Notes under the pieces: model-generated
Database searches by the model: none
What the model saw: the letters and a program-made list of their open reading frames with translations, nothing else
What the model was told of the DNA's origin: nothing
Assembly: GCA_026393895.1 (NCBI GenBank)
Contig: JAPKZG010000084.1
Location: 1-35,560, forward strand
Length of the DNA: 35,560 nucleotides
Source of the DNA: Candidatus Aminicenantota bacterium
GTDB taxonomy: Bacteria > Acidobacteriota > Aminicenantia > Aminicenantales > UBA4085
Reading direction: 5' to 3'
In this document: piece after piece, positions 14,502-22,667 of the stretch
Numbering within the stretch: the first letter of the stretch is position 1
Layout of the letters: the number at the start of each line of letters is the position of its first letter
Translations under genes and position numbers: made by a program

Positions 14502-17500
14502 ATGAGTGCTGTTACTGACTATATCAGAGAGATACGGAAGAATCTCGACAAGGGCGACTCCACCGAACATACCCACCGCCCCGCTCTAAAAACGCTTCTT
14601 GAAGCGTGCGGTAAAGATATTGTCGCTACGAACGAGCCCCGCCGCATCGCCTGCGGTGCGCCTGACTTCAACATCAGCCGAAGCAGTGTCCCCCTCGGCC
14701 ACGTTGAGACGAAAGACGTCGGCATCAACCTCGATGAGATGGGGCGCAGCAAGGGACCTAACGCAGACCAGTTCAAACGCTATTCCGCGCTGCCTAACTG
14801 GATTCTCACCGACTACCTGGAGTTCCGCTGGTACGTAGCGGGCGAAAAACGCCTTACCGTTCGCGTAGCCGACTTGGACGGTAAGGGTAAACTCAAGCCC
14901 ACTGCGGATGCCGAGGAGCGTCTGACTTCACTCCTTACCGCCTTCTACGCTCAACCCGTGCTGACCGTCGCCACCGCCAAAGAACTCGCCGGCCGCATGG
15001 CCGGTATGACGCGCATGATCCGTGACCTCATCCTTGCCGCTCTTCAGAAGGAAGAGGAAATTACGGAACAGGCCAAGGACGAAGTCGCCCGCGAGACCAT
15101 GCCCGGCTACGGTTCACATACCAACTGGCTACACGAGTGGCTGCATGCTTTTCAGGACACGCTCATCCCCGATTTGAATGAACATCAGTTCGCCGACATG
15201 TTTGCTCAAACGCTAGCCTACGGCCTCTTTGCCGCCCGCGCGCACGCACCAAATAAGCCTTTCTCGCGCGAGTCCGCCGCTGTCAACCTCCCCCGCACCA
15301 ATCCTTTTCTGCGTGAACTTTTCGAGCAGATTGCAGGCGTTAGGATGCCGGACACGATTGCCTGGGCCGTCGATGACATGGTCGAACTCCTCAAGCACGC
15401 CGACATGGCGGAGATCCTCCGCGACTTTGGCAAGTGCAAGGGGCGAGAAGATCCCGTAGTCCACTTCTATGAGACCTTCCTCGCCGCCTACGATCCAGCC
15501 ATGCGGGAAGTCCGGGGCGTCTTTTACACCCCGGAACCCGTCGTCAGCTACATCGTTAACTCTCTTGACTGGCTGCTCAAGACCCGGCTCGGCCGCCCCA
15601 AAGGGCTGGCCGACGAGAACACCCTCATTCTCGACCCCGCCACCGGCACCGCCACTTTTCTCTACTTCGTAATCGAACACATCCACCGCGGCTTCCGCAA
15701 ACAACTCGGCGCATGGGACGGTTACGTCAGCCGTCACCTGCTGCCCCGTATCTTCGGCTTCGAACTACTCATGGCCCCCTATGCCGTGGCCCACCTCAAG
15801 ATCAGCATGCTTCTCGAGCAGTCCGGTTACACGTTCGCCAGCGACCAGCGTCTTGGGATTTATCTGACTAACACGCTTGAAGAGGCCGCAAAAAAATCGG
15901 AAATGCTCTTAGGCCAGTTCGTTTCCCGCGAAGCCAACGCCGCCGCAGAGATCAAGCGCGATCGCCCTATTATGGTGGTTCTGGGCAATCCCCCGTATGC
16001 GAACTTCGGGCGTATGAATCGCGGAGAGTGGATTCTGAACTTGCTTAAGGACTACAAGCGGGACCTAAACGAAAAGAAACTGAATCTCGACGACGATTAC
16101 ATCAAATTCATCCGTTTCGCCCAGTGGCGCATCGAGCAAACGGGATACGGAATTCTCGGCTACATTACGAATAACAGTTATCTTGACGGCATCACGCACC
16201 GCCGCATGCGGCAGGCTTTGATGCAAACATTCGACGAAATATTCGTTCTTAACCTCCACGGTAGTTTACTGAAAAACGGCAAAACACGGGAAAGTGACAA
16301 AGACGAGAACGTGTTCGACATCACCGTAGGAGTGTCCATTCTTCTTGCGGTAAAAGCTAAACAGGCTATGCGTAAAATAAAAGTCCCGGCACGCGTTTTT
16401 CATGCCGAATTGTGGGGCCAGCGCGAAATCTACAAGCGCGACCAACTCGCCAGCGGTAAGTACAATTGGCTCCGGGGAAACGATGCCCAGACTACTGCAT
16501 GGCAGGAACTTATGCCCACCGAACCGTACTTCTTCTTCGTACCGAAGAATTTTGACGTGGCCGTTGAGTATGAGGGCGGATGGAAATTGGGGGACATATT
16601 CTCCGTCTTTCAAAACGGAGTCAAAACAGACCGTGACAATCTGTTCGTTGGCTTCGACCGAATTAAACTGACGGAGCGCATAAGACGTTTCTATTCTGAG
16701 GACGGCCTTTCAGAAGAGTTTCGAGCTACCTATCGAGTTGAAGATTCATCTAGTTACAATCTTCTCTCGCGTCGTCAGCAAACAAGTTTCGATTATGCCT
16801 GTATTCAGCCATTCTTCTATCGCCCATTTGACATTCGTTGGTTGTATTATTCGCCGGGCCTAACCAGCCGACCTGCTTTCGATGTAATGCGACACATGCT
16901 CGCCGGGCCAAATATTGCAATGATGGTTTCTCGGCAAGCTTCACGTGGCTACAGGCACGCCTTCGTTTCTACTGCCTTAGCTAATGTCAATGCAATTGAT
17001 ACCGCAGGGATGTTTGGTAGTGGCCCTTTCTTTCCTCTCTTCCTTTATCCCGCCCCCGACGAATTGGACGCTTCGGCCGGACGCCGTCCAAATATCAATC
17101 TCGCATTCCTGAAAGCGTTGGCGGAAAAACTCAAGGCGCCTCAGCATGGGCCACACGGGCTGCCCAGGGGCGTGATTCCTGAGGACATCTTCCACTACGC
17201 TTATGCCGTCTTCCATTCTCCAAGTTACCGTTTACGTTATGCCGAGTTCCTGAAGATTGACTTCCCGCGCCTTCCGCTTACGAGCAACCGCAGCCTGTTC
17301 TTCGGCTTGGCCTCCCTGGGGGGCGAACTTGTCTCTTTGCATACCATGGAATCCCCGAAGCTCAACGCCCTCGTCACGGAATTCTCCCAGAAGGGAACTA
17401 ATACCGTCGAGAAGGTTTATTACACGGCCAAGGACAAGCGGGTTTGGATCAACTCCACTCAGCACTTCGGCGGCATACCATCCGCGGCCTGGAACTTCCA

Positions 17501-17693
17501 CGTCGGAGGCTACCAAGTTTGCGATAGGTGGTTGAAGGACCGCAAAGGCCGCATCCTGGCCTACGAAGATATCCAACGCTATCAGAAGATCGTCGTCGCC
17601 CTTAATGAGACGATCCGCCTCATGGCTAAGATTGACCACGTGATCGAAAGCCATGGTGGCTGGCCCTCCGCGTTTTCCGGTAACAAAAGATAG
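14502..17693 (+). CDS. Large single-chain restriction-modification enzyme, type IIG/ISP-like without helicase (1063 aa)
   Basis: Residues about 1-110 form a nuclease domain with PDFN (about 54) and ETK (about 68-70), the PD...ExK signature. A helical region follows. The gamma-class N6-adenine methyltransferase core has motif I LDPATGTATF (about 377-386) and NPPY (about 497-500). From about 640, W-x-L-x-P-x-EPYFFFVPKNF, GVKTDRDNL, IQPFFYRPFDIRW and FPLFLYP match the C-terminal target-recognition domain of type ISP enzymes such as LlaBIII. Those enzymes are about 1,500 aa and carry a helicase between nuclease and methylase; here it is missing, so the enzyme should cut near its site like type IIG. 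GGAGAG precedes the ATG. It is full length with no visible defect. Confidence 0.85.
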   Translation: MSAVTDYIREIRKNLDKGDSTEHTHRPALKTLLEACGKDIVATNEPRRIACGAPDFNISRSSVPLGHVETKDVGINLDEMGRSKGPNADQFKRYSALPNWILTDYLEFRWYVAGEKRLTVRVADLDGKGKLKPTADAEERLTSLLTAFYAQPVLTVATAKELAGRMAGMTRMIRDLILAALQKEEEITEQAKDEVARETMPGYGSHTNWLHEWLHAFQDTLIPDLNEHQFADMFAQTLAYGLFAARAHAPNKPFSRESAAVNLPRTNPFLRELFEQIAGVRMPDTIAWAVDDMVELLKHADMAEILRDFGKCKGREDPVVHFYETFLAAYDPAMREVRGVFYTPEPVVSYIVNSLDWLLKTRLGRPKGLADENTLILDPATGTATFLYFVIEHIHRGFRKQLGAWDGYVSRHLLPRIFGFELLMAPYAVAHLKISMLLEQSGYTFASDQRLGIYLTNTLEEAAKKSEMLLGQFVSREANAAAEIKRDRPIMVVLGNPPYANFGRMNRGEWILNLLKDYKRDLNEKKLNLDDDYIKFIRFAQWRIEQTGYGILGYITNNSYLDGITHRRMRQALMQTFDEIFVLNLHGSLLKNGKTRESDKDENVFDITVGVSILLAVKAKQAMRKIKVPARVFHAELWGQREIYKRDQLASGKYNWLRGNDAQTTAWQELMPTEPYFFFVPKNFDVAVEYEGGWKLGDIFSVFQNGVKTDRDNLFVGFDRIKLTERIRRFYSEDGLSEEFRATYRVEDSSSYNLLSRRQQTSFDYACIQPFFYRPFDIRWLYYSPGLTSRPAFDVMRHMLAGPNIAMMVSRQASRGYRHAFVSTALANVNAIDTAGMFGSGPFFPLFLYPAPDELDASAGRRPNINLAFLKALAEKLKAPQHGPHGLPRGVIPEDIFHYAYAVFHSPSYRLRYAEFLKIDFPRLPLTSNRSLFFGLASLGGELVSLHTMESPKLNALVTEFSQKGTNTVEKVYYTAKDKRVWINSTQHFGGIPSAAWNFHVGGYQVCDRWLKDRKGRILAYEDIQRYQKIVVALNETIRLMAKIDHVIESHGGWPSAFSGNKR

Positions 17694-17703
17694 GAATATA
17701 AAA

Positions 17704-17740
17704 CCGGCGCCCGGAACATTATGGTGCGAGGGCGCGCCGG
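17704..17740 (+). terminator. Imperfect GC hairpin after the R-M gene
   Basis: CCGGCGCCC and GGGCGCGCCGG can pair with a two-base bulge around a 17-base loop, 11 bases after the stop. There is only a weak ATTTA after it. Possible terminator. Confidence 0.4.
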
Positions 17741-17775
17741 GATTTATACACGCCGATAATCTCACAACCCCCCTC

Positions 17776-17828
17776 TTCCATCTTTCCTCCATTCCATCAT
17801 TCCCTCTTTCCGTCATAAATATAATATC
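17776..17828 (+). repeat. 8-bp-phased repeat array F plus AT tail
   Basis: The cleanest tandem version: TTCCATCT, TTCCTCCA, TTCCATCA, TTCCCTCT, TTCCGTCA in direct succession, then TAAATATAATATC. It ends the defence island and precedes the resolvase. Confidence 0.85.
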
Positions 17829-17836
17829 TTGACACC

Positions 17837-17870
17837 TTGACATCATGCCGCCGCTCCAGTAGTCTGGAGG
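17837..17870 (+). promoter_or_regulatory. Resolvase promoter overlapping a perfect palindrome
   Basis: TTGACA (17837-17842), a 17-bp spacer and TAGTCT (17860-17865). A perfect inverted repeat CTCCAG-TAGT-CTGGAG (17854-17869) covers the -10 and the only GGAGG, which lies just one base before the ATG. It looks like an autoregulatory operator or recombination half-sites, and transcription would begin about at the start codon (leaderless). Confidence 0.5.
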
Positions 17871-17871
17871 C

Positions 17872-18558
17872 ATGAAGGCGATCGGGTATATCCGCGTTTC
17901 CACCCAAGGCCAAGCCGAGGACGGCGTCAGCATGGACGCCCAGGAAGCGAAAGTCCGTGCTTGGGCCGAGCTTAACGGCGCCGACCAGGTCGTCATCTTC
18001 AAGGACGAAGGCGTTTCCGGTAAACGCTCGGATAACCGGCCCGGCCTTCAGGCCGCCCTCGACGTGTCCGAGAAGGGCGACGCCCTCGTCGTTTATTCCC
18101 TCAGCCGGCTCTCCCGCAGCACCAAGGACACGCTCGCGCTTTCCGATCTTCTACAAAAACGGGAAATCGATCTCGTTTCCTTGTCCGAAAAGATCGACAC
18201 AACCACGGCCGCAGGGAAAATGGTCTTCCGGCTCCTGGCCGTCCTTTCCGAATTCGAGCGCGACCAGATCTCCGATCGGACCCGGGCCGCGCTCCAATAC
18301 AAACGGGCGAACGGCCAAAAGACCGGGGGAGACGTCCCCTTCGGTTACCGGGCCCGCTCCGGCCGGCTGATCGAAAACGAAAAGGAACAGGAAGCCGTCA
18401 AAAAGATCCTCGCGCTTCGCCGCAAAGGAAAATCCCTCCGCGACATCTGCCAAGCCCTTGAGGCCGCCGGCCATCGGCGAAAGAGCGGGTCCACCCAGTG
18501 GGCTCCCACCACCGTCCTTCGGATCTGCGAAAGAGAAGCGAAGTCGCACACCGATTGA
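17872..18558 (+). CDS. Serine recombinase, resolvase/invertase type (228 aa)
   Basis: The N-terminus GYIRVSTQGQ carries the nucleophilic serine Ser10; SLSRLSRSTKD, DLVSLSEKIDTTTAAGKMVFRLLAVLSEFERDQISDRTRAAL and GDVPFGYRA are the conserved catalytic-domain and E-helix blocks. A C-terminal helix-turn-helix (about 165-220) binds DNA. It would resolve replicon multimers or invert or move DNA at palindromic sites. Codons and GC content match the rep-ParA backbone, so I regard it as a maintenance gene, but its place directly after array F, at the end of the cassette island, also makes it a candidate for cassette exchange. Length is somewhat above a minimal resolvase (about 190 aa). Confidence 0.9.
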   Translation: MKAIGYIRVSTQGQAEDGVSMDAQEAKVRAWAELNGADQVVIFKDEGVSGKRSDNRPGLQAALDVSEKGDALVVYSLSRLSRSTKDTLALSDLLQKREIDLVSLSEKIDTTTAAGKMVFRLLAVLSEFERDQISDRTRAALQYKRANGQKTGGDVPFGYRARSGRLIENEKEQEAVKKILALRRKGKSLRDICQALEAAGHRRKSGSTQWAPTTVLRICEREAKSHTD

Positions 18559-18560
18559 AG

Positions 18561-18755
18561 ATGCAAATAACTCCGATCTGCCTTTCCTGCGCGAAGCCCG
18601 ACATAGAAGACCTGGCCTGCACCGCATACCCCAAGGGGATTCCCTGGCGGATCCTACACGGCGCGGGCTGCGCTGCTTTCCTGCAGAATCCCGATGCTCC
18701 CACGCTGTATCGCGTCTCGCCCGAGCCCGATAAAGCCGAAAAAACCGCCATTTAA
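18561..18755 (+). CDS. Small phage-type protein with CxxC (64 aa)
   Basis: Starts two bases after the resolvase stop. CLSC (residues 7-10), a later Cys20 and the phrase CTAYPKGIPWRIL match a widespread small phage/plasmid family whose consensus is 'CxxC...C.AFP.GIP..I'. The cysteines may bind zinc. It ends in front of the Shine-Dalgarno of the next gene (stop TAA shared with TAAGGAGG), so resolvase, this gene and the RHH protein form an operon. Its function is unknown in the family. Confidence 0.75.
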   Translation: MQITPICLSCAKPDIEDLACTAYPKGIPWRILHGAGCAAFLQNPDAPTLYRVSPEPDKAEKTAI

Positions 18756-18768
18756 GGAGGGTTTTCAT

Positions 18769-18975
18769 ATGGTTATCGCCCAAAATTCCGTTACACTTCG
18801 GACGAAGCGTAACAAAGAGGGGAGTCCAACCCCCGAAAAAACCAGGCCCGTCTTCCGGCAAATGACCGTCCGCCTGCCCCCAGACGTCCACCGGGCCTTA
18901 AAGGTTTACGCCGCCCAGGACGGCCGCAGTATGGCCGAGATCATCGAAGAGCTGGTCCGCCAGCGCCTCGCATGA
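18769..18975 (+). CDS. Arc/CopG-type ribbon-helix-helix DNA-binding protein (68 aa)
   Basis: ATG at 18769 with a perfect AAGGAGG eight bases upstream. A basic disordered N-terminus is followed by the RHH fold: strand RQMTVRLPPDVHRALKVYAAQDGRSMAEIIEELVRQRL. Such proteins bind operator DNA as dimers and act as copy-number or antitoxin-type repressors. With rep starting 131 bases downstream behind a perfect 12-bp palindrome, it is a good candidate for repressor of rep. No toxin gene is adjacent. Confidence 0.8.
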   Translation: MVIAQNSVTLRTKRNKEGSPTPEKTRPVFRQMTVRLPPDVHRALKVYAAQDGRSMAEIIEELVRQRLA

Positions 18976-18990
18976 GCGCTTTCGTCCAGC

Positions 18991-19045
18991 CCTCGACAAT
19001 CATCGAGGCCGAATTCCCCCGGCCAATCACAAGGACCCCGGGGTC
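18991..19045 (+). promoter_or_regulatory. Palindromic operator-like sites before rep
   Basis: Two inverted repeats: CCTCGA/TCGAGG around six bases (18991-19008) and the perfect 12-bp palindrome GACCCCGGGGTC (19034-19045). They lie between the RHH gene and the rep GTG, a sensible place for binding by the RHH protein. A T8 run at about 19074-19081 follows. I did not find a clear promoter in this gap. Confidence 0.5.
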
Positions 19046-19105
19046 GATCGCCTTTTATAGAGCAAATGGCGCGTTTTTTTTGAGCAAAGGATAAAAGGTT
19101 TTATC

Positions 19106-20455
19106 GTGGACCAAGAAAAAGATTTCGAAACCTGGTTGAGGGGCGTCACCTTCGACGAGGCCCAGGGCCTCTTCGACCGCGCCGCCCGGGCCCGCCTCGC
19201 GGAGCTTTCGGCCGCGGCCGATCTGCGTACCCTGACCGAGGCCGAGGCCGAAGACCTGAAACGGATCAAGGATCATTTCGACATCAAAGAGCGCCGCGTC
19301 GTCGTCAAGGCCGTCGACGCCATGCGCGAGGACGTGGCCCCGGTCCCGTGGGACTACTGGAAGCGGCGACGTTTTCTTTTCCCGATTAAATCGTCCCGCA
19401 AAGCCTCCCTGGACTGGGTCGCCCTGCCGAGCGGGGAGAGGGTCGTTTCGACAACGGCCGACTTCGGCAACAAGACCGTGACCCACCGCGGCTTCATCCC
19501 CGCCGGCGTTTCGGAAAAGGATCTGCCGAAATTCGGCGAGTTGACGGAGAAAATTTATCGGGCTTCGATTTTTTTCCAGAAAGCCCAGGTCCGGCAAACG
19601 AACAGCATCACCTGGCCGCACGTCACCAAGGCCGACCTTCTGCGCGTTCTCGGGTATAACGAAGACCAAACAACGCGGGGCGGTAAAATTCTGGGGCTGA
19701 TCGACCAGGCTTATATGACCCTGGCCTACTTCACCTTCGAGATCAAGGACAAAAAGAGCGGCCTCGTCGAGGCGGTCGACCACATTTTAAGCTGGCGACG
19801 CGACACGGAGGGCCACGGCTTCTATTTCAAGCTGAACGATGCTCACACGCGGCTCATTCTCTCGCTGGCCCGGGGGGAGAAGCTCGGCCTGGCCTATGCC
19901 GGGATCCCGATTTGGCTCTTGCACGAAGACATCCCGGACGCCAAGCGCGGGATCTTCGAAGAGCTGATCTCCCTGGGCGGGCTTAAGCGGCCGTATCCCG
20001 TCTTCATCAAAACCATTCTCGTCAAATGGGCGGGCCTGAAGGAGGCCGCGGTTAATAACATGTATTCCGGCGCGACGCTTTCGGAGTATTTACTTCCCAT
20101 TCTGGACGATGCCAAGGACCGGGGTTTGATAAAAGATTACGCGTATGACCTGAAATCGACGCGCGACGCCAATCCCTTAAATTGGAAAATCCTTTTCAGC
20201 TTCTACTACAAGAAAAGGCAATATGCGGTCGACCCCAATCTTTTGGCCGCGATGATGGAGCTTTGGGGACAGCCCTCGCTTTTCGACAACAAGAGCACCG
20301 CGGAAAAAACGACCGAGAAAAGGCGCGCCCAGCTCACCGCGGTCATCAAGAAGCACGGCCCCGGAACGATCAGCAGGATCTTCGATGAAACCAAGAACGA
20401 CAGCGAGGCCGCGTTTTGGCGGTACCTAAAGGTGTATGAACGGGAAGGATCTTGA
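19106..20455 (+). CDS. Probable plasmid replication initiator (449 aa)
   Basis: GTG start with AAAAGG seven bases upstream. The product has a helical N-terminal part (1-110), then a region compatible with winged-helix DNA-binding domains (TWPHVTKADLLRVLGYNEDQTTRGGKILGLIDQAY, about residues 172-200), and a basic C-terminus. It has no Walker or HUH motifs and I do not recognise a family by sequence. The case rests on position: five copies of TCATACACYTT, one inside its 3' end and four just after it, behave like iterons, and the resolvase, RHH and ParA genes surround it. Composition matches these neighbours. It would bind the iterons and open the origin. Confidence 0.7.
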   Translation: MDQEKDFETWLRGVTFDEAQGLFDRAARARLAELSAAADLRTLTEAEAEDLKRIKDHFDIKERRVVVKAVDAMREDVAPVPWDYWKRRRFLFPIKSSRKASLDWVALPSGERVVSTTADFGNKTVTHRGFIPAGVSEKDLPKFGELTEKIYRASIFFQKAQVRQTNSITWPHVTKADLLRVLGYNEDQTTRGGKILGLIDQAYMTLAYFTFEIKDKKSGLVEAVDHILSWRRDTEGHGFYFKLNDAHTRLILSLARGEKLGLAYAGIPIWLLHEDIPDAKRGIFEELISLGGLKRPYPVFIKTILVKWAGLKEAAVNNMYSGATLSEYLLPILDDAKDRGLIKDYAYDLKSTRDANPLNWKILFSFYYKKRQYAVDPNLLAAMMELWGQPSLFDNKSTAEKTTEKRRAQLTAVIKKHGPGTISRIFDETKNDSEAAFWRYLKVYEREGS

Positions 20456-20695
20456 AATCATACACCTTAAGAAAATGATAAAACCGCATAATATGCTTAT
20501 AAATAAAGGAAATATCTCCGTTTTCCGTTTTTCCAAAATATCATCTTTTTTTAAAAACCTCGTAATTATGTCAACTAAACAGGGGGGGTGCCTTAAAAAC
20601 GGGTTTTCCCTGTTAAAATCGTGCAAATACCATACACTTTGGAGAGCAAAAAAGACCCCGAATCATACACTTTGTCCCAAATTATCATACACCTT
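20429..20695 (+). repeat. Iterons (TCATACACYTT) of a probable replication origin
   Basis: Five copies: one inverted (20429-20439, inside the rep 3' end) and four direct (20458-20468, 20630-20640 with one change, 20663-20673, 20685-20695). The last three start 33 and 22 bases apart, three and two helical turns, so they face the same side of the DNA. The first two form an inverted pair. AT-rich DNA lies between copies 2 and 3. Confidence 0.75.
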
Positions 20696-20742
20696 GGAAA
20701 CCGTTTCCCCCGAGAAGCACCCACACAATAAGATATCTGCTA

Positions 20743-20800
20743 AGTTAATAAGAGTTAATAAGGAGAGCGTGAAACGCTCATTTTTTCCCTCTTTTCCACA
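20743..20800 (+). promoter_or_regulatory. Origin-associated signals: tandem 10-mer, terminator and DnaA-box-like site
   Basis: AGTTAATAAG occurs twice in tandem (20743-20762). GAGCGT-GAA-ACGCTC (20765-20779) followed by A and T6 is a small intrinsic terminator. TTTTCCACA (20792-20800) is one base away from the DnaA-box consensus TTATNCACA. No convincing gene lies in 20456-20915. Confidence 0.5.
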
Positions 20801-20915
20801 TTCAGAGAAAGACGAAGAAAAGAAAAAGATTCACTTATGGGGAAGATGGCCGTTCGACCGTCCATGGTTGCGAGAATTAATCCCTGACCTAATTTAAAGA
20901 AACAAGGCGCCTTTT

Positions 20916-21689
20916 ATGGAAATAAAGAAAACATCTAAAACAAAAGAAAAAATCAAAAAATTTATAAAAGATTACCCTGAGGTCAAATTCACACTTTTCC
21001 TTTTTTCCGTGTGGGCACCATCGATAGTTCTCGTTACTCTTTTTCTTGGACGGAAATATCGGGATTCTTTTTTAGATAACATCCTGGCTGGGGGACATGG
21101 CCTTGCTTTTGATATTTTTGTTTTCGGTGTATTAATCGTTATCTATAACCGGCTTCTTGAAAAAAAGAGAGACATAAATAGATGGAAAGAGGAGATTGAT
21201 GATTATCGATATTGGAAGGAGCCGGAAGCTACTTATAGAATCGTTGGAAGTATTAGACGGCTAAATAAATTTAATGTACATGAGTTTAGCCTCCATAGTT
21301 GCTATTTAAAAAAGGCGTGCCTAAGGAGCGCCGATTTACATGGAAACACAATATTATCTTTTGCTTTTCTCGAAGGGGCAGATCTTATCGACGCAGACCT
21401 TAGGGGCGTTGATTTACGAGCCGCCGAAATGGGAGGGGCTATCCTTGAAATAGCAAACCTTCAAAACGCGAATCTTGCTGGAGCGACCCTAAAAAAAGCT
21501 CATTTTTCCGAAGCGATTTTAAAAGAAGCTAATCTTTGTCGAGCCGACTTAACGGGAGCCATTGGGCTAAAGATTTCCCAGTTATGCGAAGTAAAGACGC
21601 TTTATGGTGCCCTCCTTGATTCAGAGATTGCCGCCCAGGTCAAAGAACATTGTCCCCAATTACTGAAAGATCCAGGGGGCGGAATTTGA
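20916..21689 (+). CDS. Membrane-anchored pentapeptide-repeat protein (257 aa)
   Basis: A Lys-rich start is followed by two transmembrane helices (about residues 24-45 and 60-82), a charged linker, and from about residue 130 some fifteen A(D/N)LxX pentapeptide repeats (for example GADLIDADLRGVDLRAAEM, ANLQNANLAGATL) that form a right-handed quadrilateral beta-helix. The C-terminal 40 residues cap the helix. Membrane pentapeptide proteins are known in many bacteria, but their roles are mostly unclear; DNA-gyrase mimics of the Qnr kind are soluble and differ. The gene is AT-rich between GC-rich rep and parA, which points to separate acquisition. Confidence 0.8.
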   Translation: MEIKKTSKTKEKIKKFIKDYPEVKFTLFLFSVWAPSIVLVTLFLGRKYRDSFLDNILAGGHGLAFDIFVFGVLIVIYNRLLEKKRDINRWKEEIDDYRYWKEPEATYRIVGSIRRLNKFNVHEFSLHSCYLKKACLRSADLHGNTILSFAFLEGADLIDADLRGVDLRAAEMGGAILEIANLQNANLAGATLKKAHFSEAILKEANLCRADLTGAIGLKISQLCEVKTLYGALLDSEIAAQVKEHCPQLLKDPGGGI

Positions 21690-21877
21690 GGCGGGGGGCC
21701 AGCCCGTGGCAAGCAAAAGCCCCCCGGAGAAGGGACGCCCTACCGGCGAAATCGAGCCTCATGGATAAAGACCCTGGAAGGCGGAAATAATTCTCATGGC
21801 CATTATCAAGCATCGGAAAACAGCGAGCCCGCCAGGACAATATCGCCAATGAACCCGCCCCGAAGGAGCCATGAAAA

Positions 21878-22633
21878 ATGATTCTTTCCATCGTCAACAA
21901 CAAAGGCGGCGTTGGAAAGACCACGTCGGCCGTCTCCCTGGCCGCGGCCTTCGCCGCAACCAAGCGTCGGACCCTCTTGATCGACCTCGACGCCCAGGGA
22001 TCTGCCTCGCTTTCCCTTGGAATCGCCCGGGCTGATCTTTCTCCGTCTTCGGCCGAAGTCATTCTCGAAGGGCTTCCGATCGCGTCCGCAATTCGCCCGT
22101 CTTTGGTCGAACACTTGGCCATTCTTCCCGGGGGCATGACGCTCGCGTCCGCGGACCTGGCCTTGTCGGACGTGAAGGGCCGAGAAACCGTCCTGAAGGC
22201 CGCGCTGGGGCCGATTCGGTCGGCCTATGACCTTGTAATCCTCGACTGCCCGCCTTCGCTGGGCCTCCTGACCGTGAACGCCCTGACCGCCTCGGACTTC
22301 TTCATCATCCCGCTCACGCCGGACTATCTCGCCCTCGAGGGCCTCGTCAACCTCATGGAAGCGGTCGAAAGAATCCGCGCCGGCATCGGGAAGGTCGCCG
22401 AACTGCTCGGGATCCTGTTGACGCTCTGCGATTACCGCCTGAACGCCACGAACGAAATCATCGCCATGATCCGCGGCCACTACGGCCGCAAGGTCTTCAA
22501 GACGGAAATCAGGGGAAGCGTACGTCTGAAAGAAGCGCCGAGCTTCGGGAAAACGATATTCGACTTCGCGCCCCATTCGTCCGGCGCCGATGGTTATTCG
22601 AAGTTGGCCAAGGAAATCCTGAAAGCTATATAA
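21878..22633 (+). CDS. parA: ParA-family partition ATPase (251 aa)
   Basis: The deviant Walker A KGGVGKTT (about residues 9-16), Walker A' region LLIDLDAQGSAS and Walker B VILDCPPSLG are all present, the set of type Ib-like small ParA proteins without an N-terminal HTH. It should bind non-specific DNA in its ATP form and move the replicon with a partner protein. The ATG follows AAGGAG. The partner candidate, an RHH protein, begins 34 bases downstream. The 21690-21877 gap upstream holds no gene and could contain the centromere site, but I see no clear iterated parS motif. Confidence 0.9.
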   Translation: MILSIVNNKGGVGKTTSAVSLAAAFAATKRRTLLIDLDAQGSASLSLGIARADLSPSSAEVILEGLPIASAIRPSLVEHLAILPGGMTLASADLALSDVKGRETVLKAALGPIRSAYDLVILDCPPSLGLLTVNALTASDFFIIPLTPDYLALEGLVNLMEAVERIRAGIGKVAELLGILLTLCDYRLNATNEIIAMIRGHYGRKVFKTEIRGSVRLKEAPSFGKTIFDFAPHSSGADGYSKLAKEILKAI

Positions 22634-22665
22634 TGACGTCATTCCGGAATGATGGAACGGAGGAA
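22634..22665 (-). repeat. 8-bp-phased repeat array H between parA and its partner
   Basis: On the + strand TGACGTCA, TTCCGGAA, TGATGGAA and CGGAGGAA follow each other without a gap, beginning at the base after the parA stop; the last two are reverse complements of TTCCATCA and TTCCTCCG. CGGAGG also serves as Shine-Dalgarno for the next gene. It may double as a partition site. Confidence 0.65.
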
Positions 22666-22667
22666 TA

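Noticed and set aside
4804-17828. CRISPR array made of the 8-bp units
   Set aside because: Units are 8 bp, contiguous and degenerate, without spacers, and no cas gene is present.
18972-19094. 40-aa open frame overlapping the RHH stop (ATGA)
   Set aside because: The overlap looks coupled, but the product includes the palindrome and the T8 run and has no recognisable features; regulatory DNA is more likely.
20436-20897. 153-aa open frame over the iterons
   Set aside because: It covers four iterons and AT-rich DNA, has Lys/Ser/His-rich random composition and no Shine-Dalgarno; it is the origin read as protein.
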